In this document: piece by piece, positions 13,014 to 25,494 of the stretch | How the letters are laid out: each line of letters starts with the position of its first letter | How positions within the stretch are numbered: position 1 is the first letter of the stretch | Assembly (NCBI GenBank): GCA_018881555.1 | Contig: JACAXG010000007.1 | Coordinates: 9,986,435 to 10,050,434 of the forward strand | Direction of reading: 5' to 3' | Source: Amblyornis subalaris | Lineage: Eukaryota > Chordata > Aves > Passeriformes > Ptilonorhynchidae | DNA: 64,000 nucleotides | The notes under the pieces: generated by a model | Database searches by the model: none | Told to the model about the DNA's origin: nothing | Seen by the model: the letters and a program-made list of their open reading frames with translations, nothing else | Made by a program: the position numbers and the translations under genes

Positions 13014-15836
13014 CTGCAAGAATATGCAGTAACATAAAGTAAAACGTCGAAAGAGCTCATGTTAGTATGAAACAAGCATTGTTTTCATGTAAATGCACAA
13101 TACTAGTCAGTGTCAAACAGTTAAGTGCAGAATGGGAGTTCAAACTTTTTCATAAAAAGCAAATTCAGCAGTGACAACATCCCCTAGAATTATCCATATT
13201 AGAACAGCCTGTGCATTATTTTATTACACATTTGATCTACCTTTTTTCCACTAAGAATACATTAAGTTCACAAGCTTGTGAATGTCAAATGTAACAAATA
13301 CATTTCACCCCTATATCAAACTAAAGGGACACAGCAACACTGAAAAACCATCTTCCATGATTACAGCATGACTAGAACTTGTCTAGTTCTACTGATGAGT
13401 TTTCTGTGTAACAGGAAGAACTGTCTTGTACCCTCACACGACATTGCACATGTAAAATCCCATGCATACATTTGTGAGGAGTCTCTTTAGCCTCTCAGGC
13501 ACATTCCTTTCATGTGTCAGGCTTAACTACTCCCACTAACTTTCAACTTAACTTTTTTTTTTTAAATCACTACTTCCTCAAGAAAATTTATTTCACATGT
13601 ACAATCATTTGAAGAAGAGCTTACTTGCTACAATGAAAAATTCTTAGTGAGATCTTTTGATATGGTGGGAGCACAAGAGAGACCACCAAATGACCAGTTA
13701 CACAGCTAAGACCTCTTGAGCCTTTGACAAGGCCAATCGAGATTAGAGGCATGCCCACCTTGGAATAGCAAGTACTCTGCTTCTGAAAAAACAAATTTAT
13801 GTTTTTCTTGTAAACTTAGAAAATTCCAGCACACATACAGCGCACTAAACATTAAAACCAGCAGGGACAGTTGGCTAAGGTACATGAAAACATAGCAGCA
13901 CAGCTAGGCCATCACTGTTCTGTCAACTCTTGGTCCTATCTAGCTGCTTTTTTTTTTTCTTGTCTTCATGCAAAGCCAGTGCAGTGACATGTTATGAATG
14001 AAAAACGTTACTGGCAGAGGAAATTAGAGGAATTGGTTACTGAATCACTGCCAGCCTCACTCCTTCATTAACAACATGGTATAGGAGATGGAAACACACT
14101 TGTTGGGTTCAGCTCCCCATTGCATTTCAGTACAAGCATTTGGGAGCACTATTACTGTCTCTGGCAGGCTGGTCTAGATTAGTTTGCCACACTAATTCCA
14201 GACTCCNACTGAAAGCCTGCTGACAAGAAAAAGAGGATGAAAAGCAGAATATTGGCTAAGCTGAAATGGCCATTAACAACTTGGAGAATAATGACTCTCT
14301 TTCCAGAGTGGCTGTTTCTACAGCTTGTGGCCTGATTGAAGGTTTGGATCTTTATTTTAACAGTATCAGATCAAGGCCCTATAGTCCTTTATTTCACTGA
14401 ATCACAGACTAGCTCCACTTGNCAACTACACAAGACTTCAAACACTACAGCAAGGAGCACCAGACTGACAGACATACCTCACAGACTAGACAATGCTCTC
14501 TGGAGCTCAGGCTCAGCACTATTTCTGGAGGCCTGGCATAATCAGCTGCTGTCAAATGTTAGCCAAATGCAGGGACCTCTGACTTTCTGCAAGTATTTCC
14601 AAACCAGATATATGAAGAAACTATCTAACAATTAGATCATAACTCTTTTTTTAAAAGAAGAAAGCATCAGCAAATCAAACATTTTTCAGGCAATTTCAGT
14701 GCTCTCTCTAGACACCAATTTTTACATGGACCTGTTGGAGTGAGTCCAGAGGAGGGACACCAAGTTGATTAGAGGGGTGAAGCACCTCCCCTANGAGGAA
14801 AGGCTGAGAGAATTGGGTTTGNTCAGCCTGGAGAAGAAAAGGCTTAGGGGTGACCTAACTGCACCCTTCCAGTACCTGAAGAGAGCCTACAAGAAAGAAG
14901 AGGAGAAACTATTTACAAGAGCGTGTAGTGACAGGACAAGCGAGAATGGCTTCAAACTGAGAGCAGGTTTAGATTATCTATCAGGAAGAAGGTCTTTACT
15001 GTGAGGGTGGTGAGGTACTGGCACATGTTCCCCAGAGAAGCTGTGGATGCCCCATCCCCAGAAGTGTTCAAGGCCAGGCTGGATGGAGCTCTGAGCAACC
15101 TGGTCTAGCAAAATGCATCGCTGACCATGGCAGGGAGGTTGGAACCAGCTTTAAGGTCCCTTTTAACATAAACCATTCTACGATTCTATGACAATTTATG
15201 GTCTTCCTTTTTAATTTGAAATTATTTAACTATTCTGAAGTTATGCTTAATGGCTTAGGTGAAGGGAGAAGTTGCCCATCAGGAATAGTAACTTTGCAAG
15301 TTGAGTCCATGTAGTTTCTTTCCCTTCTAAAAACAGTCCAACAGATTGGTCATTATTAGACAATAAAATCCTCCACAATTCTCATATTCAAGAGTAGAGC
15401 AGAAGTGCAAGAGAATTGGCACACTGCANACACAGTCCTTCTTTCTGTTAATAAGCAACTCTCCAAAAGTCAAGCATAACTTTGTCTTAAAGTAAACTCA
15501 CAGCAATCATTTTGAAGCATTTCAAGTAGCAACAAGTCTAAGGCTTGCCCTTAAGTTCATCATCTTGATCTGTTTCTCCCTACTTATTTTTTCAATGAAG
15601 ACACAGTTCACAAAATCATCTTCCTCAGAAACTCATGAATGCGTGTTCCAGGAGGAACTGTCAAGTGCACAAATTGCTGCATGGGGAGAGCAGTTCTTCC
15701 CTTTCAACGCTCACCCTTGTCAAAATTGCAACATATCAAAACAAGAGGAAGAATGACTGCAGAGTGATTCTGAATTAGCACTTTTGCTCTCTTCCTGCTC
15801 ACCTCTATTACTTCTCAAATGCTGACACAGACTTAC
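13014..15836 (-). other. PTPN13: PTPN13 intron 5
   Basis: This 2.8-kb intron contains one CR1 LINE fragment (about 14731-15191) in antisense orientation to the gene. The rest is unrecognised AT-rich sequence with short T runs near 13552-13563 and 13949-13959. Confidence 0.8.
14731..15191 (+). mobile_element. CR1 LINE, 5'-truncated 3' end
   Basis: This roughly 460-bp segment matches the 3' part of a chicken-repeat-1 non-LTR retrotransposon on the + strand. Landmarks in order are the end of the reverse-transcriptase reading frame and 3' region (gaggaaaggctgagagaatt, cagcctggagaagaaaaggc), tgacaggacaag, ctttactgtgagggtggtga, ggccaggctggatgga, and the diagnostic tail ccattctacgattctatga. It is truncated at the 5' end, as nearly all CR1 copies are, and has no intact reading frame. 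It lies in intron 5, antisense to PTPN13. Two ambiguous bases (14795, 14822) fall in it. The divergence from the consensus I remember suggests an old, inactive copy. Confidence 0.93.
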
Positions 15837-16022
15837 CCCAGACAGGCTTCCCAGAACCAGTCTGACCAACTGCTTCACATATGAAAAAGAAGGGGCACAG
15901 TTGCTGTTCCTTATGTGGGCACTGCAGGCATCCAGAACAGTCCGTACAGACACACGGGCATAAATGACATCTTCACACATGCCCAGGAGAATGCTGTTGA
16001 GATGGTCTCCAAGCTTGATAGG
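15837..16022 (-). CDS. PTPN13: PTPN13 exon 5: KIND domain C-terminal half
   Basis: This 186-nt exon encodes 62 whole codons, residues 118-179, in phase 0 at both ends. The acceptor is minus strand tttgtcactag before 16022, and the donor is TCTGGG|gtaagt after 15837. The product starts PIKLGDHLNSILLGMCEDVI, continues YARVSVRTVLDACSAHIR, then NSNCAPSFSYVKQLVRLV, and ends LGSLSG. It is nearly identical to mammalian PTPN13, the highest conservation seen in the window. This is the helical C-terminal part of the KIND fold, which resembles a kinase C-lobe without catalytic residues and serves in protein interaction. The internal ATG at codon 132 is not a start, because the frame is open and conserved upstream of it to the acceptor. 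Confidence 0.97.
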
Positions 16023-16187
16023 CTAGTGACAAACAAGATCAGGAGAGACAGGAGAACCAGTTTTATCAGTGACTTGGGGAACACTCAGAAACAAAAGACA
16101 CTCAACANCACTAAATAACTATTCATGATACTTATTGCCTACATTATCTGAGTCCCAATTTGAAAGTCATCATTGANGTGGTGAAGA

Positions 16188-16330
16188 AATAGTGGCTGTA
16201 GAACAGGAGATAGGCATTCAGCCTCTAGATTCAATTCCTACTCTACAACAATCTGGCCCAAACAAGCTGCCTGATCTGTAAGGTCAGGACACCAATGCTC
16301 TCCTTTCTCAAATGCTTAGTGAATAAGTGA
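16188..16330 (+). mobile_element. MIR-like (CORE-SINE) relic
   Basis: The + strand shows the order of MIR landmarks with many substitutions. An agtgg start is followed by a degenerate tRNA-type B box (gattcaattcctactctac, near 16228-16247). After a CORE-like stretch there is ctgatctgtaaggtcaggac, which resembles the MIR segment ctcatctgtaaaatggggat, and then an A-rich end. MIR copies are ancient and scarce in birds. The match is by eye and degenerate, so confidence is moderate. Confidence 0.45.
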
Positions 16331-18382
16331 AAATAAAATAAAACTGAAAAGGTTCAGAGGAAGTTTTCTTCCTTGATTTCTGCCAGTCACAAGTATAAAA
16401 TTCAATCCTCATTACAATAATTTTGTACAACCCTCTATGGTCATTTTCTATAGCTCCTCACCTCAACAATATTTTGCAGCAGGTGTTTGAGCATTTCCAA
16501 ACTCCAGTGACATCACCAAGCAATACCAACAGACAAGTAAGGAATAAAGCCACTGGTTAAGGAAACAGAGCTTCATAACTGCAGGACNACACCCATACAG
16601 TTAAAAAAAAATAAATTCAGATGTATTTCTACTCTATCCATACAGTGAATGCAGCACACTGAATACTCTCCTCAGGGCATGCAGCAGTCGGTGATAACAC
16701 TTGTTCTCAGATGCCGCAGGCGCTTGGGACCTGAGCTTTCTGATCTGCAACCCTCCCAAAGTGGGTGGTTACCCACAAAGTATAAGCATTGTTAAAGCTT
16801 TTTGCATCACTGAGTGCTTCAAACAATTACAATCTTTCAATCTTCCCTGTGTGAGCACTCTTAGGGTGTACCATAAAAAAAGTACTCTGGACCACCCTGA
16901 TTTAATTAATACAGGCTTTTCCCATCTATCTGTTCATCACTTCTAACTAATAAAAATCACGTATATGAATAAGATATGAATCTCATATTGAGCCACACTC
17001 CCAGCAGAGAAGCAGCTCATTAACCAACACAGGCAGATAAATATAGAAAACATATTAAAAAATGGGAAAGTCTGCACATGCAAATTAACACTTAAAAGTA
17101 ATGCCACACACAAGACTGCCCTTCTACCTACACTAATTCCACAGGACAAAGGATCCACATGACAATATCCCAAAGGTAAATTCCTTCCATGCATACCTCA
17201 CTACATTGTCTTTGGGAAAATACTGTTTTATTAACAGGTAGAGCATGCCTTCTCTCTGCATTACCAAGAAATTGTTGCTACACTTTTAATACCAAAGGAA
17301 GAAACAAAGTGGGACTAAAATTCATGCCTGCTCAACACCAAACCCTACCTACTTTAAGTCACACTCTCACTGCTGCTGAATACTGTTCCTTTCACCTCCA
17401 ACAAGNCAGGAGAGCAAAGAAAGGGGATAGCTGTCTAAGAAAATACATGGGCTTTTGGGACAGGCACAGTAGGCATGAAGAACTGGTACCCCTTAAACAG
17501 TCAAGAGCTCCAAAGTTTTTTACCTCACTTAGCTGCATTCAGGCAGCTACTTCCAAGTAAGTACAACTGAGAACCCAACTACCACTCTGTTACAGAAAAT
17601 ACTAGGAACTGAATGCCTAAAATGGTGAAGTCTTTCAAAATTTCCTTCCTTACTCTTATACATAACATCAACTAGTAGGAACAAACCCAAATACNAACCA
17701 CAAATTGCTTCTCTCCTTGAGCTACACAATCCCACAGCTGCAAGTCCATCATTAAATGCTTTTGCAGATGCATTTCATCTTATTGTCTCTCTTTTAGAGA
17801 TTTACTTCTAAAAGTTTAATTGGGGCAGGGAAGGAGCACTCAGGAAGATGGTGAATCATATTTATCTTCAGTCAGTTTTGGAAAGACCGTCTAGGAGTTC
17901 TGCTGGGTGTGTAAAATAACCACATTGAGCAATAACACTCAGCTCTAAGCAGTCTGCAACTGTGTCTGCATTGACTGACAAGTCAATAGCAACAGTCTAC
18001 TCCCTATTCCAAACAATTCATACCCTTTCTTGGCCATTGTGAAAGGTAAGTATCTGTATGTGCCAAGTCTAGACTCACAGAAGCTATGGCAGCATAGAGA
18101 ACAAGTTGCTTTATTATGTGTAAAACATCCATGCTATTTCAATATTTGTTTTCATATAAGCCTAAACCAAAACAAATTATTTTCTCCTGTGTCAGCAGCT
18201 TAAACTGTTGTCTTTCAGACTGTGGCACTACAGGAAAGACTAGCCCAGATATATCTTCATGGAAATTAAGAAATGTACCTTAGTAAATGTATCAGCACCT
18301 TCTTCCAGCAAGACAACACCACACTTCACAGCAAAAAGCTCCAAGTATGGGAAAAAACCTTCTGTACTATGCAGTGACCACA

Positions 18383-18560
18383 CATTNGAACAGATTGCCC
18401 AGAGAAGCTGTGCAATCTCCCTCACGGAGGTACTCAAGAACCATCTGGACACAATCCTGTGCTCCGGGATGACCCTGCTTGAGCAGGGAGGTTGGACCAG
18501 ATGACCCCCTGTGGGCCCTTCCAACCCTAACCATTCTGCAAAATTNTGTGGAATTCTATG
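18383..18560 (+). mobile_element. CR1 LINE 3' tail
   Basis: This fragment of about 180 bp contains the CR1 3' landmarks: attgcccagagaagctgtgc, then tactcaagaaccatctggac, then ccctgcttgagcagggaggt, then ttggaccagatgacc, then cccttccaaccctaaccatt and a degenerate attctatg-type tail. It is on the + strand in intron 4, antisense to PTPN13, and ends about 118 bp from exon 4. It is 5'-truncated and inactive. The tgcttgagcagg variant differs from the intron 5 copy, so the two belong to different CR1 subfamilies. Confidence 0.9.
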
Positions 18561-18677
18561 AAAGGCATCTTACTCCAAAACACCTCATTATGGCACTTTG
18601 CCATGTTAACGCAAATGCAGAGTCAAACTATCAAGTCTGAAGTTGCAATATTAAACAAAGCCAAATATAAATATTAC

Positions 18678-18743
18678 CTGACTCTGAGGAACTTCNTGGT
18701 CAGCTCCCCAAAAGAGTGCCATACCAAGAGAATAAATATGGAC
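18678..18743 (-). CDS. PTPN13: PTPN13 exon 4: KIND domain kinase-like helix
   Basis: This short 66-nt exon encodes 22 codons, residues 96-117, in phase 0 at both ends. The acceptor is minus strand tcttttggcag before 18743, and the donor is AGTCAG|gtaata after 18678. The product is VHIYSLGMALFWGAD, an ambiguous residue, then EVPQSQ. The IYSLGMALFWGAD stretch resembles the helix-F region of protein kinases (the SLG motif), which is the signature of the KIND fold. The third base of codon 111 is n (18696), so the codon is CAN, either His or Gln. As I recall, mouse has His and human Tyr at this position. The exon was too short for simple ORF detection and was found by looking for the segment expected between exons 3 and 5. 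Confidence 0.95.
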
Positions 18744-21700
18744 CTGCCAAAAGACACAAGACATTTGTCAAATCATTGAATAAGACTGGAAATGCAAAGC
18801 AGAACTTTAGAGGAAAGCAACTAACAACATCATTTTGCCTGTAAATATATTTCTGATGTTTAAGCTCAGTTGTGTTTCAAATCCTTCTTCTCCTTTACCA
18901 TGAGGTTCAGAGAAGCAAATCCTACTGCTAGAAAATATACTGCATCTAACCAGTGCCCCTGTCTTCTCTGTTCAATTTTAAGCTGTCATCTCACATTGAA
19001 GCCAGAAACTCCTGTAATCCATATGATCAGCCTGGTGTGGGGTAAAGACTGCATGGTTGTGTCCAAGGATCCTTAATACTTTAGTCTGAAGGCACGACTC
19101 AAACAGGGGGCTATCATCATGAGATCACAAAGACTGGGATCAAAGCAAAAAGAAGGAACGAACAAAAAACATAAACATATAAAGCTGTACCTGAGTCCAT
19201 TACTGATACTTTAAGATACAAATACATTAACCATTATATGTATAATTAATGATTAATATCAACATTAATGACATTAATATATCTTCAACATCATAAGCCC
19301 ATCGGTACAGGGAATGAAACCTTTAAATACTGCAGAATTAAGAGCACAAGCACATGCTGGCTCTGTAGGTGACTGTCAAAACAAAACAAGTAAGTGTAGA
19401 AAGAAAGCACAGTTTTTCTGGACTGTATAATATACACTAGTGATGGCTCTTTATAGCATTAGTAATATTTATGTTACTTAAAGCAACAAGTTTATTGAAT
19501 AATTCTGAAGGCAATGAACAAGTACAGGGACAGTGATAAATTAAAAGCTCACTTAAGTCAGCCTCTTCGCCAAATAAAAGCAAAACATCTTCATTAAGTT
19601 CTATATATAAAAANGGCCAAAAATCTGAACAGATTAGGACAGCAGTCAGAGATATGCATCAAGGGTTCTCAGTTAATACCACTGCCCCATTCAAGCAGAA
19701 ACATTCTCTTTCAAATACTTTGAAAATTGCTCTGTAACTNGTTTATTACCCATTACCCTTTCAACTGAAATACTACAAAGTCTTCCTTACATATCAAGAT
19801 ATATCACAGCTACACAGAAAAAGGTAAATATGCTTTCAGGGCAATAATGAATGCAAAAAAACCTTTTCAGAAAAAACAGCCAACAAAACAGAAAGGACAC
19901 AAAAACAATCAAGAAAAAAAAACCCATACGAACAAAAAAAGAAGCTCACCAACTCCTTCAGTCCCCCACTACTGCAAGAACAGCAATTAAAAAGTCTATT
20001 ATAAAAACTGTTAGTTCTAATTGGAGATACTGCCATTGTCTTGTCAGTGCTCAAGAAAAATTTGGAGAACGGTCAGATACACAATCGCATTTTTGGGTTG
20101 CCCTCTTTGGAATCTGGAGTTGGACCTGATGATCCTTGTGGGTCCCTTTCAACTGAGGGTATTCTATCATTCTATGATTCTGACCTTCAACATAACAAAA
20201 GATATTTCCAAAACTAAGATGTGCGCTCAGACCTCTAAACCGAAACATGCTACCCTACTAATCTATCTGACAACAGCTTTCAAAATAAAAGCATTTATTC
20301 AAAAATTCTAGTTAATTTTTGTACTACGATACTTTAAATATGTTCCACAATACATAAATCAACATGAAATTAATTTCCCAAACCAATCTTCCATTCTAAT
20401 TTTGAATGGTTTGGTAACTCTACTTCCAATAAGCTTGTGGTTACCTCAGAATTACTTTGGATTCAAACTGACTGTGTGTCTTGGAATCAAAAGGGTATCA
20501 TTTCTCTGACTAAATTTTTTTTAATATTTCTCCTTGAATACAGTTAATTTGTGTTAGCAAGTACAGTCATAACTCAAAAGACAAATGCAACTCTGTCACT
20601 GTCTGATACAAGGCCTTAAAAAAAAAGGTATTTTTTTGCCTTCAGCAGCTTTCAGTAGATCAAAAAGGAAAACACCAAAGATTTCCNGTAAATTAATTCA
20701 GTGAACTACAGCCAATTGTGACAGAACAAGCAAAAGAAAGTTCAAATGTGTTAAAAGTTACCACAGTCAGCAAAGCAAGATCTAAGAAGCATGAAATCAA
20801 CATATTTGCTACAAATAACCAGTGTACCACCTGATACACAGTTTAATACAAAAGCAAAGGTGAGCAGTCAAAAAAAGGATGCACATACAAGCTATTTATC
20901 AGCCCTACTAACTTCAACTAATAAAGTCATAAAAGGACACCAGTTTTTGTACAAAGCTATGTTTCAAGGAGCTTTCTTCTTCCACATCAGCAAGTAAATG
21001 ACCTTCCATCCAGCAAGCAAGGTTATGCTGACACCAGAAAGAAATTCACACAGCCATAATCAGAGAGGATTAATCAGCACTGCATGTGCACAGAATGCCA
21101 GTATTTGGTCATCCCCTACTGATATACTCTGTGTTGGAGTTTACAGGCCACTGAGGTCTCTCTGAGTATTTCCTTCCTAAAGATTAAGAAACATCACAGC
21201 ATGGCTTTTCATAGTAACAGTCCCCTATTTATTTCAAAAAGGAAAAAAGAATACTGAATACTGGCACAGAACAAAGAATGCAATCAGCTCTGACAAAGGT
21301 CACAAATGTGTCACTTAAAAACTATTTTTTCTGCCATTTTTAAAAGCCTGTTTTGTACATTAACTTCAGAGTTGGCACTAGAGGTAACATTACTGTCTTA
21401 AAAAGTGTTGTCCTTCCTGAAAGAAAATAAATAATTCCAACAGTATGACTACAGAACTTGGCAGCTGCATCCAACTGACCCCAAATTTGCATTGATGTCA
21501 GTGTTATTTCTACTTCTCTATTAAAGCTTTCAACCTAGNTTTCTAATTGTTTATAGTTTTGTCATATTTTATTATACCGTTAATTTTGACTATATGCAGG
21601 GCAAGAATGTGTAATGGGCTTGCGAGTAATTAAGGACTTTCAGCAGGTATTCAGCGATATAGTCCTAAAGAAAACTGACTAGATACAAAAAGCTGCAAAC

Positions 21701-22391
21701 ACAAAATACNCAACACAGAAAAACGTTTTAATAGCCCTTATGCACACAACAGCAACCAATGCCAATACCACTTTCCTCTGGAGTAAGAGCTGTTCTTCCT
21801 GGAGGAAGACTGCCAAATGTCATAATTGTTCCCAGATTCCAACACTGGCTGTGGCTAGCTTCCCCCTAAGGATTATTGATCCAGAGAAGCCAAGGAGACA
21901 GAAATAGAGCTCAGCTTCCTTTCCACTCCCACCTCTAAATATCTCTCACTAAGCCAAGGGAATGGTTTTCTGCGGAAACTGTTACCATTTGCAACAAATT
22001 CTTGTTAAGAAAACAGATGAGAAGCTAAACATGTTGACTGTGCCTGCAATGACCTGGAGGAGATCACATACACAAACCTTACCTGTCTGAACATCTACCC
22101 TCGGGGAAGAGTTAGAAAGGAATACTGGAAACTCTAAGCAGCCATTGCCCAAGTATGAATGTCAGGCCTATACACATGACCAGGGCTGTAGAGACTCTTC
22201 TTCATAACTGCATACAACTATCACCACTATTCCACTTTTATCAAAAAAGTAGGAGGATCCTACCCCTGCTCACAAAAGAAATTACACAAATCACAAACCA
22301 CAGGGAGACAAAAAGAACAGTTTAAAGCTATTTTGTGGAAGGGATCAACAGCAAAACGCCCCAGCTGTCTGCCAAGGAAGAGGCACCGTAC
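18744..22391 (-). other. PTPN13: PTPN13 intron 3
   Basis: This 3.6-kb intron contains a short CR1 tail at about 20108-20181. Very AT-rich sequence with repeated attaat words lies at about 19200-19285. No other feature is recognised. Confidence 0.8.
20108..20181 (+). mobile_element. CR1 LINE extreme 3' tail
   Basis: This roughly 75-bp + strand fragment reads gagttggacctgatgatcct, then tgtgggtccctttcaactga, and ends attctatcattctatgattc. The terminal repeated attctatg-type octamers are diagnostic of CR1 3' ends. The 5' limit is uncertain, because about 25 bp to the left could also belong to it. It is antisense to PTPN13. Confidence 0.88.
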
Positions 22392-22561
22392 CTTTTCAAC
22401 ATCNGACAGGGATGACAGTGAATGGTTCTGCAGAACCTCTGGTGCTGTGAATGCTCGCAGGTCTTGCTGGGACACATTTTCATCAGTAAATGACACACTG
22501 CCAGATGGAAGCAAGAGGAGAGACCATGGAGAAATGATGAATCCCAGAGCAGCAGGGTCAG
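22392..22561 (-). CDS. PTPN13: PTPN13 exon 3: KIND domain N-terminal half
   Basis: This 170-nt exon provides two nt of codon 39 and 56 full codons, residues 40-95, ending in phase 0. The acceptor is minus strand tcttttcaattacag before 22561, and the donor is GAAAAG|gtacgg after 22392. The product reads ADPAALGFIISPWSLLLL, then PSGSVSFTDENVSQQDLRAF, then TAPEVLQNHSLSSLSDVEK. The APE triplet (residues 78-80) corresponds to the APE motif of kinase activation segments and marks the KIND fold. The n at 22404 is in the wobble position of a TCN serine codon and is silent. Joined to exon 2 the protein reads FRK-ADPAAL. Human and mouse, as I recall them, have VSL or VSI between K and ADP, so this species appears to lack three residues. 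Confidence 0.97.
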
Positions 22562-25478
22562 CTGTAATTGAAAAGAGGAAGAAAAACAAAACAAACCACC
22601 TTGAAATTAAAGCAATGTTGTTTGATGCCCTTGCTTGATGTTATTTTATTATCAGCCTACATATTATTAGTGGAATGGATTCATGCTTCCTTTTCCACCT
22701 GTGATGTTTCATAACCACAACAACCACCTCAATTTTAATCACACTGACGAGTAACACCTATCTTTTTTGATTATTCTTTGCTATTATTCATATCAGCACA
22801 CCCAGGAAAAGCTTGCTAAAATACTCACAATCTCTCCTGTCCTCAAGTGATTTCATTTATGTTACAGTTGACATATAAAATGTTCACTTTTTGTAGTTCG
22901 TGTCCTTAAGGTTAGTTCCTACAGTAGGAATGGAGTTCACTCCTATACTAACAAAGCACTACTGCAGCAGCAATGGTTTGAAGAGAGAAGACAGAGTTAG
23001 TAGAGAAGGGAAATACTCATTAGAGTGGCTGATANAAGTAGACAAAACGAGTAACTTTTGGGGCACAGAAGTCCTTTTTAGTTTAAAGTTAAAAAATATT
23101 ACAAAAGTGAAAAAGAAAAGTCTAGACAGTAGTAGATGTACACAAAGAAAAAACCTGAAACCGTAATAAGATTGCCCATTCAAACCCTGGGAATAAATTC
23201 TTGAAAANATCAAAACAAGCACTGAAATTGCAGAACCAAAAGTGACCAAGAATATGCAATTTGTCAGCTAAGTTTTTGATGTCCAATAATACTGCTGTCA
23301 AACTTCTGGCCACAGATCTGCATTAAAAAAAAAAAANCCACAGAACACGGCANGGGGCGTGTGGGAGAAAAAGGCTGCATACACAGGGGAAAGTGTTAAC
23401 CCACAAATCTACCTTGAACTAAGGCAGGAAAGAGAGACCCTGTCCTTAAGGCAAAATATTTTTTACTACCCTCAAACATGAATCAACTCAGTTTCACTGA
23501 AGGAGGCATACAGTCTTATCTAAGTAAAAATAAAAGTTAACTGTTATTTTTTCATAGGCGAAGAGGCAATTGCTGTGTCTTCTGCTACATGATATATCAA
23601 AGATCTGAGGAAACACGCATTTGAGTGATCCATCCTTTTCCCTTCACATATTAAGTAACAACAGCAGAATAGTAATTTCCTCCTTCAGCACCACCACTAA
23701 CATTTTCCACTCTCCAATCAGCTCAGGATATTCCTATAGTGCTGGTTCCTAGACTGCTCAACTATCTTGTAATCTAGAATATTTCTAATCTCCTAGGAAT
23801 TGTATTGAATTACTGCTTGCAGGTATCAGGTGTAAAAGGATCTACCAAGTAAGTCCTTCAATTTTCAAACCCCACTTCCTCTGAAATAAACAGAACAAGA
23901 GCTGTTCACTGTTGTGGCAGCAAGTTCAGATGTTAAACAAAAGAACCATAAAGATGGACAGACCATTCCTATTATATGCACTACGAAAATATTACATTAT
24001 ATAGCAAAGCTATAAAACAGTTTTAGGAAGACAACCTTAGTTGGCCATTGACTCTCAAAAATAACCTGTGGGTAACTACTGGATTTTTCACTAGTTCAGT
24101 GTACAGACACCAGTGATATTAAAAAACCCAAACAAGCAACATCTTAAATTATTTTAAGATTTCTGATTATAAATCCCAACTCAGGAACCTTAAGCAACAT
24201 AGAGGCTTTAACTTTAATTTAACATTTTGTACAACAAATACTTTAAATACATAAAAACTCCTCATATTCTGAAACAAACTAAAGAAANGAGAGTTAATGA
24301 GATGAAAGATTTATTCAGTTTTAAGAACAATTTAAAAAATCCCTACATACAGTCTGAAGTAGTCTTCCCAGTATTAATATCAACAAACTTCGGAGAATGC
24401 ATTTGTCCCCTACAGCTGTTGAGTCTGAATTTATTGATCCACCCCCTCTCAAGAATCTTCATGACCTGAAGCAATGTAAAATTAATGTAATAAATTATGA
24501 GTTTAGAAAAAGGACTGATTTTGCCAAGCTTGTTTTGTTTTAATTTTCTTAGCTTCCTCTTTTAGTAGCTTGTAACTAATATAGCAGATCATACTGCCTA
24601 CATCACAACTCCAGGGAATCTAATCTATTGTTAAAAAGGATGAGAATAAAACAACTCATTCTCCAGTTCCTTCCTTAAGGCATGCACCATAAACCAAAAT
24701 AACTGTCTCAAAGCTCCAACTAGGTAGACCAACCCAAGAAAATAGTTTTCAGTAACACTACTCTTACCCTCTAACATGTTTGTACCATAGGAAAAAAGTA
24801 ACAAAGGTTACTTTGCATCAAATAGCCAGCAACTACAGGAAAACAACAGAAACAAGTCCCCAGTTATACTATTCATGTCATCTTCTGTTCAGGCTTTCAG
24901 AATAATTTACAAGAGCAATAAGGGAAACATACTCCTGAAAATACAGAGGAAAACAACCAAAAAAAAGTTTCAAACTTCTTTTTCTAAAAGCACTAGAATT
25001 CAGGATATGACTCCTGGTCAATTTTCTATCCAACAGGCTTTCAACTGCACTAGAGCTGCCAGCTTTCTGAGTTAACTCCAGAACTATGCAGCTTGGTAAC
25101 AAAACACTTGTGAGAGCACAGTATATCAAGCAGTGCCAAGACAGAGATAAACAGCGTGGTCTTACTTAAAGTGAGAGAGTGAACTGCCTTTAAACGCAAT
25201 AAAAACAGAAATAATCTTCAGCTACAGAGCATCTGCCAAACAAATGAGAGAGGAAAAAACCCCTTTATGTGCTTTAACAGCATACAAGTAGCCTAAGATA
25301 AAAAAGACCCACCACATTATAAGAGACATGAAGTTGAGACAGATATTTGACATGGATCTATTTTACCATATGGATGGCAGGTAATTTTGAATTCCCAAAC
25401 TACAATCACAATTCAAGTCAGTCCTTCCGGATTTTTTTCCCCTCGCTTCTCTCTTAGGTCACAGTCATTAGCACAGAC

Positions 25479-25494
25479 CACACACACACACACA
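25479..25494. repeat. (CA)8 microsatellite
   Basis: Eight uninterrupted CA units lie in intron 2, followed by an A run. They may be length-polymorphic. Confidence 0.95.

Larger units (their letters stand above)
16023..18677 (-). other. PTPN13: PTPN13 intron 4
   Basis: This 2.65-kb intron contains a MIR-like SINE relic at about 16188-16330 and a CR1 tail at about 18383-18560. Nothing else is recognised. Confidence 0.8.

Noticed and set aside
16225..16250. Possible tRNA gene from a B-box-like sequence
   Set aside because: There is no matching A box, acceptor stem or anticodon arm. A SINE relic explains it better.
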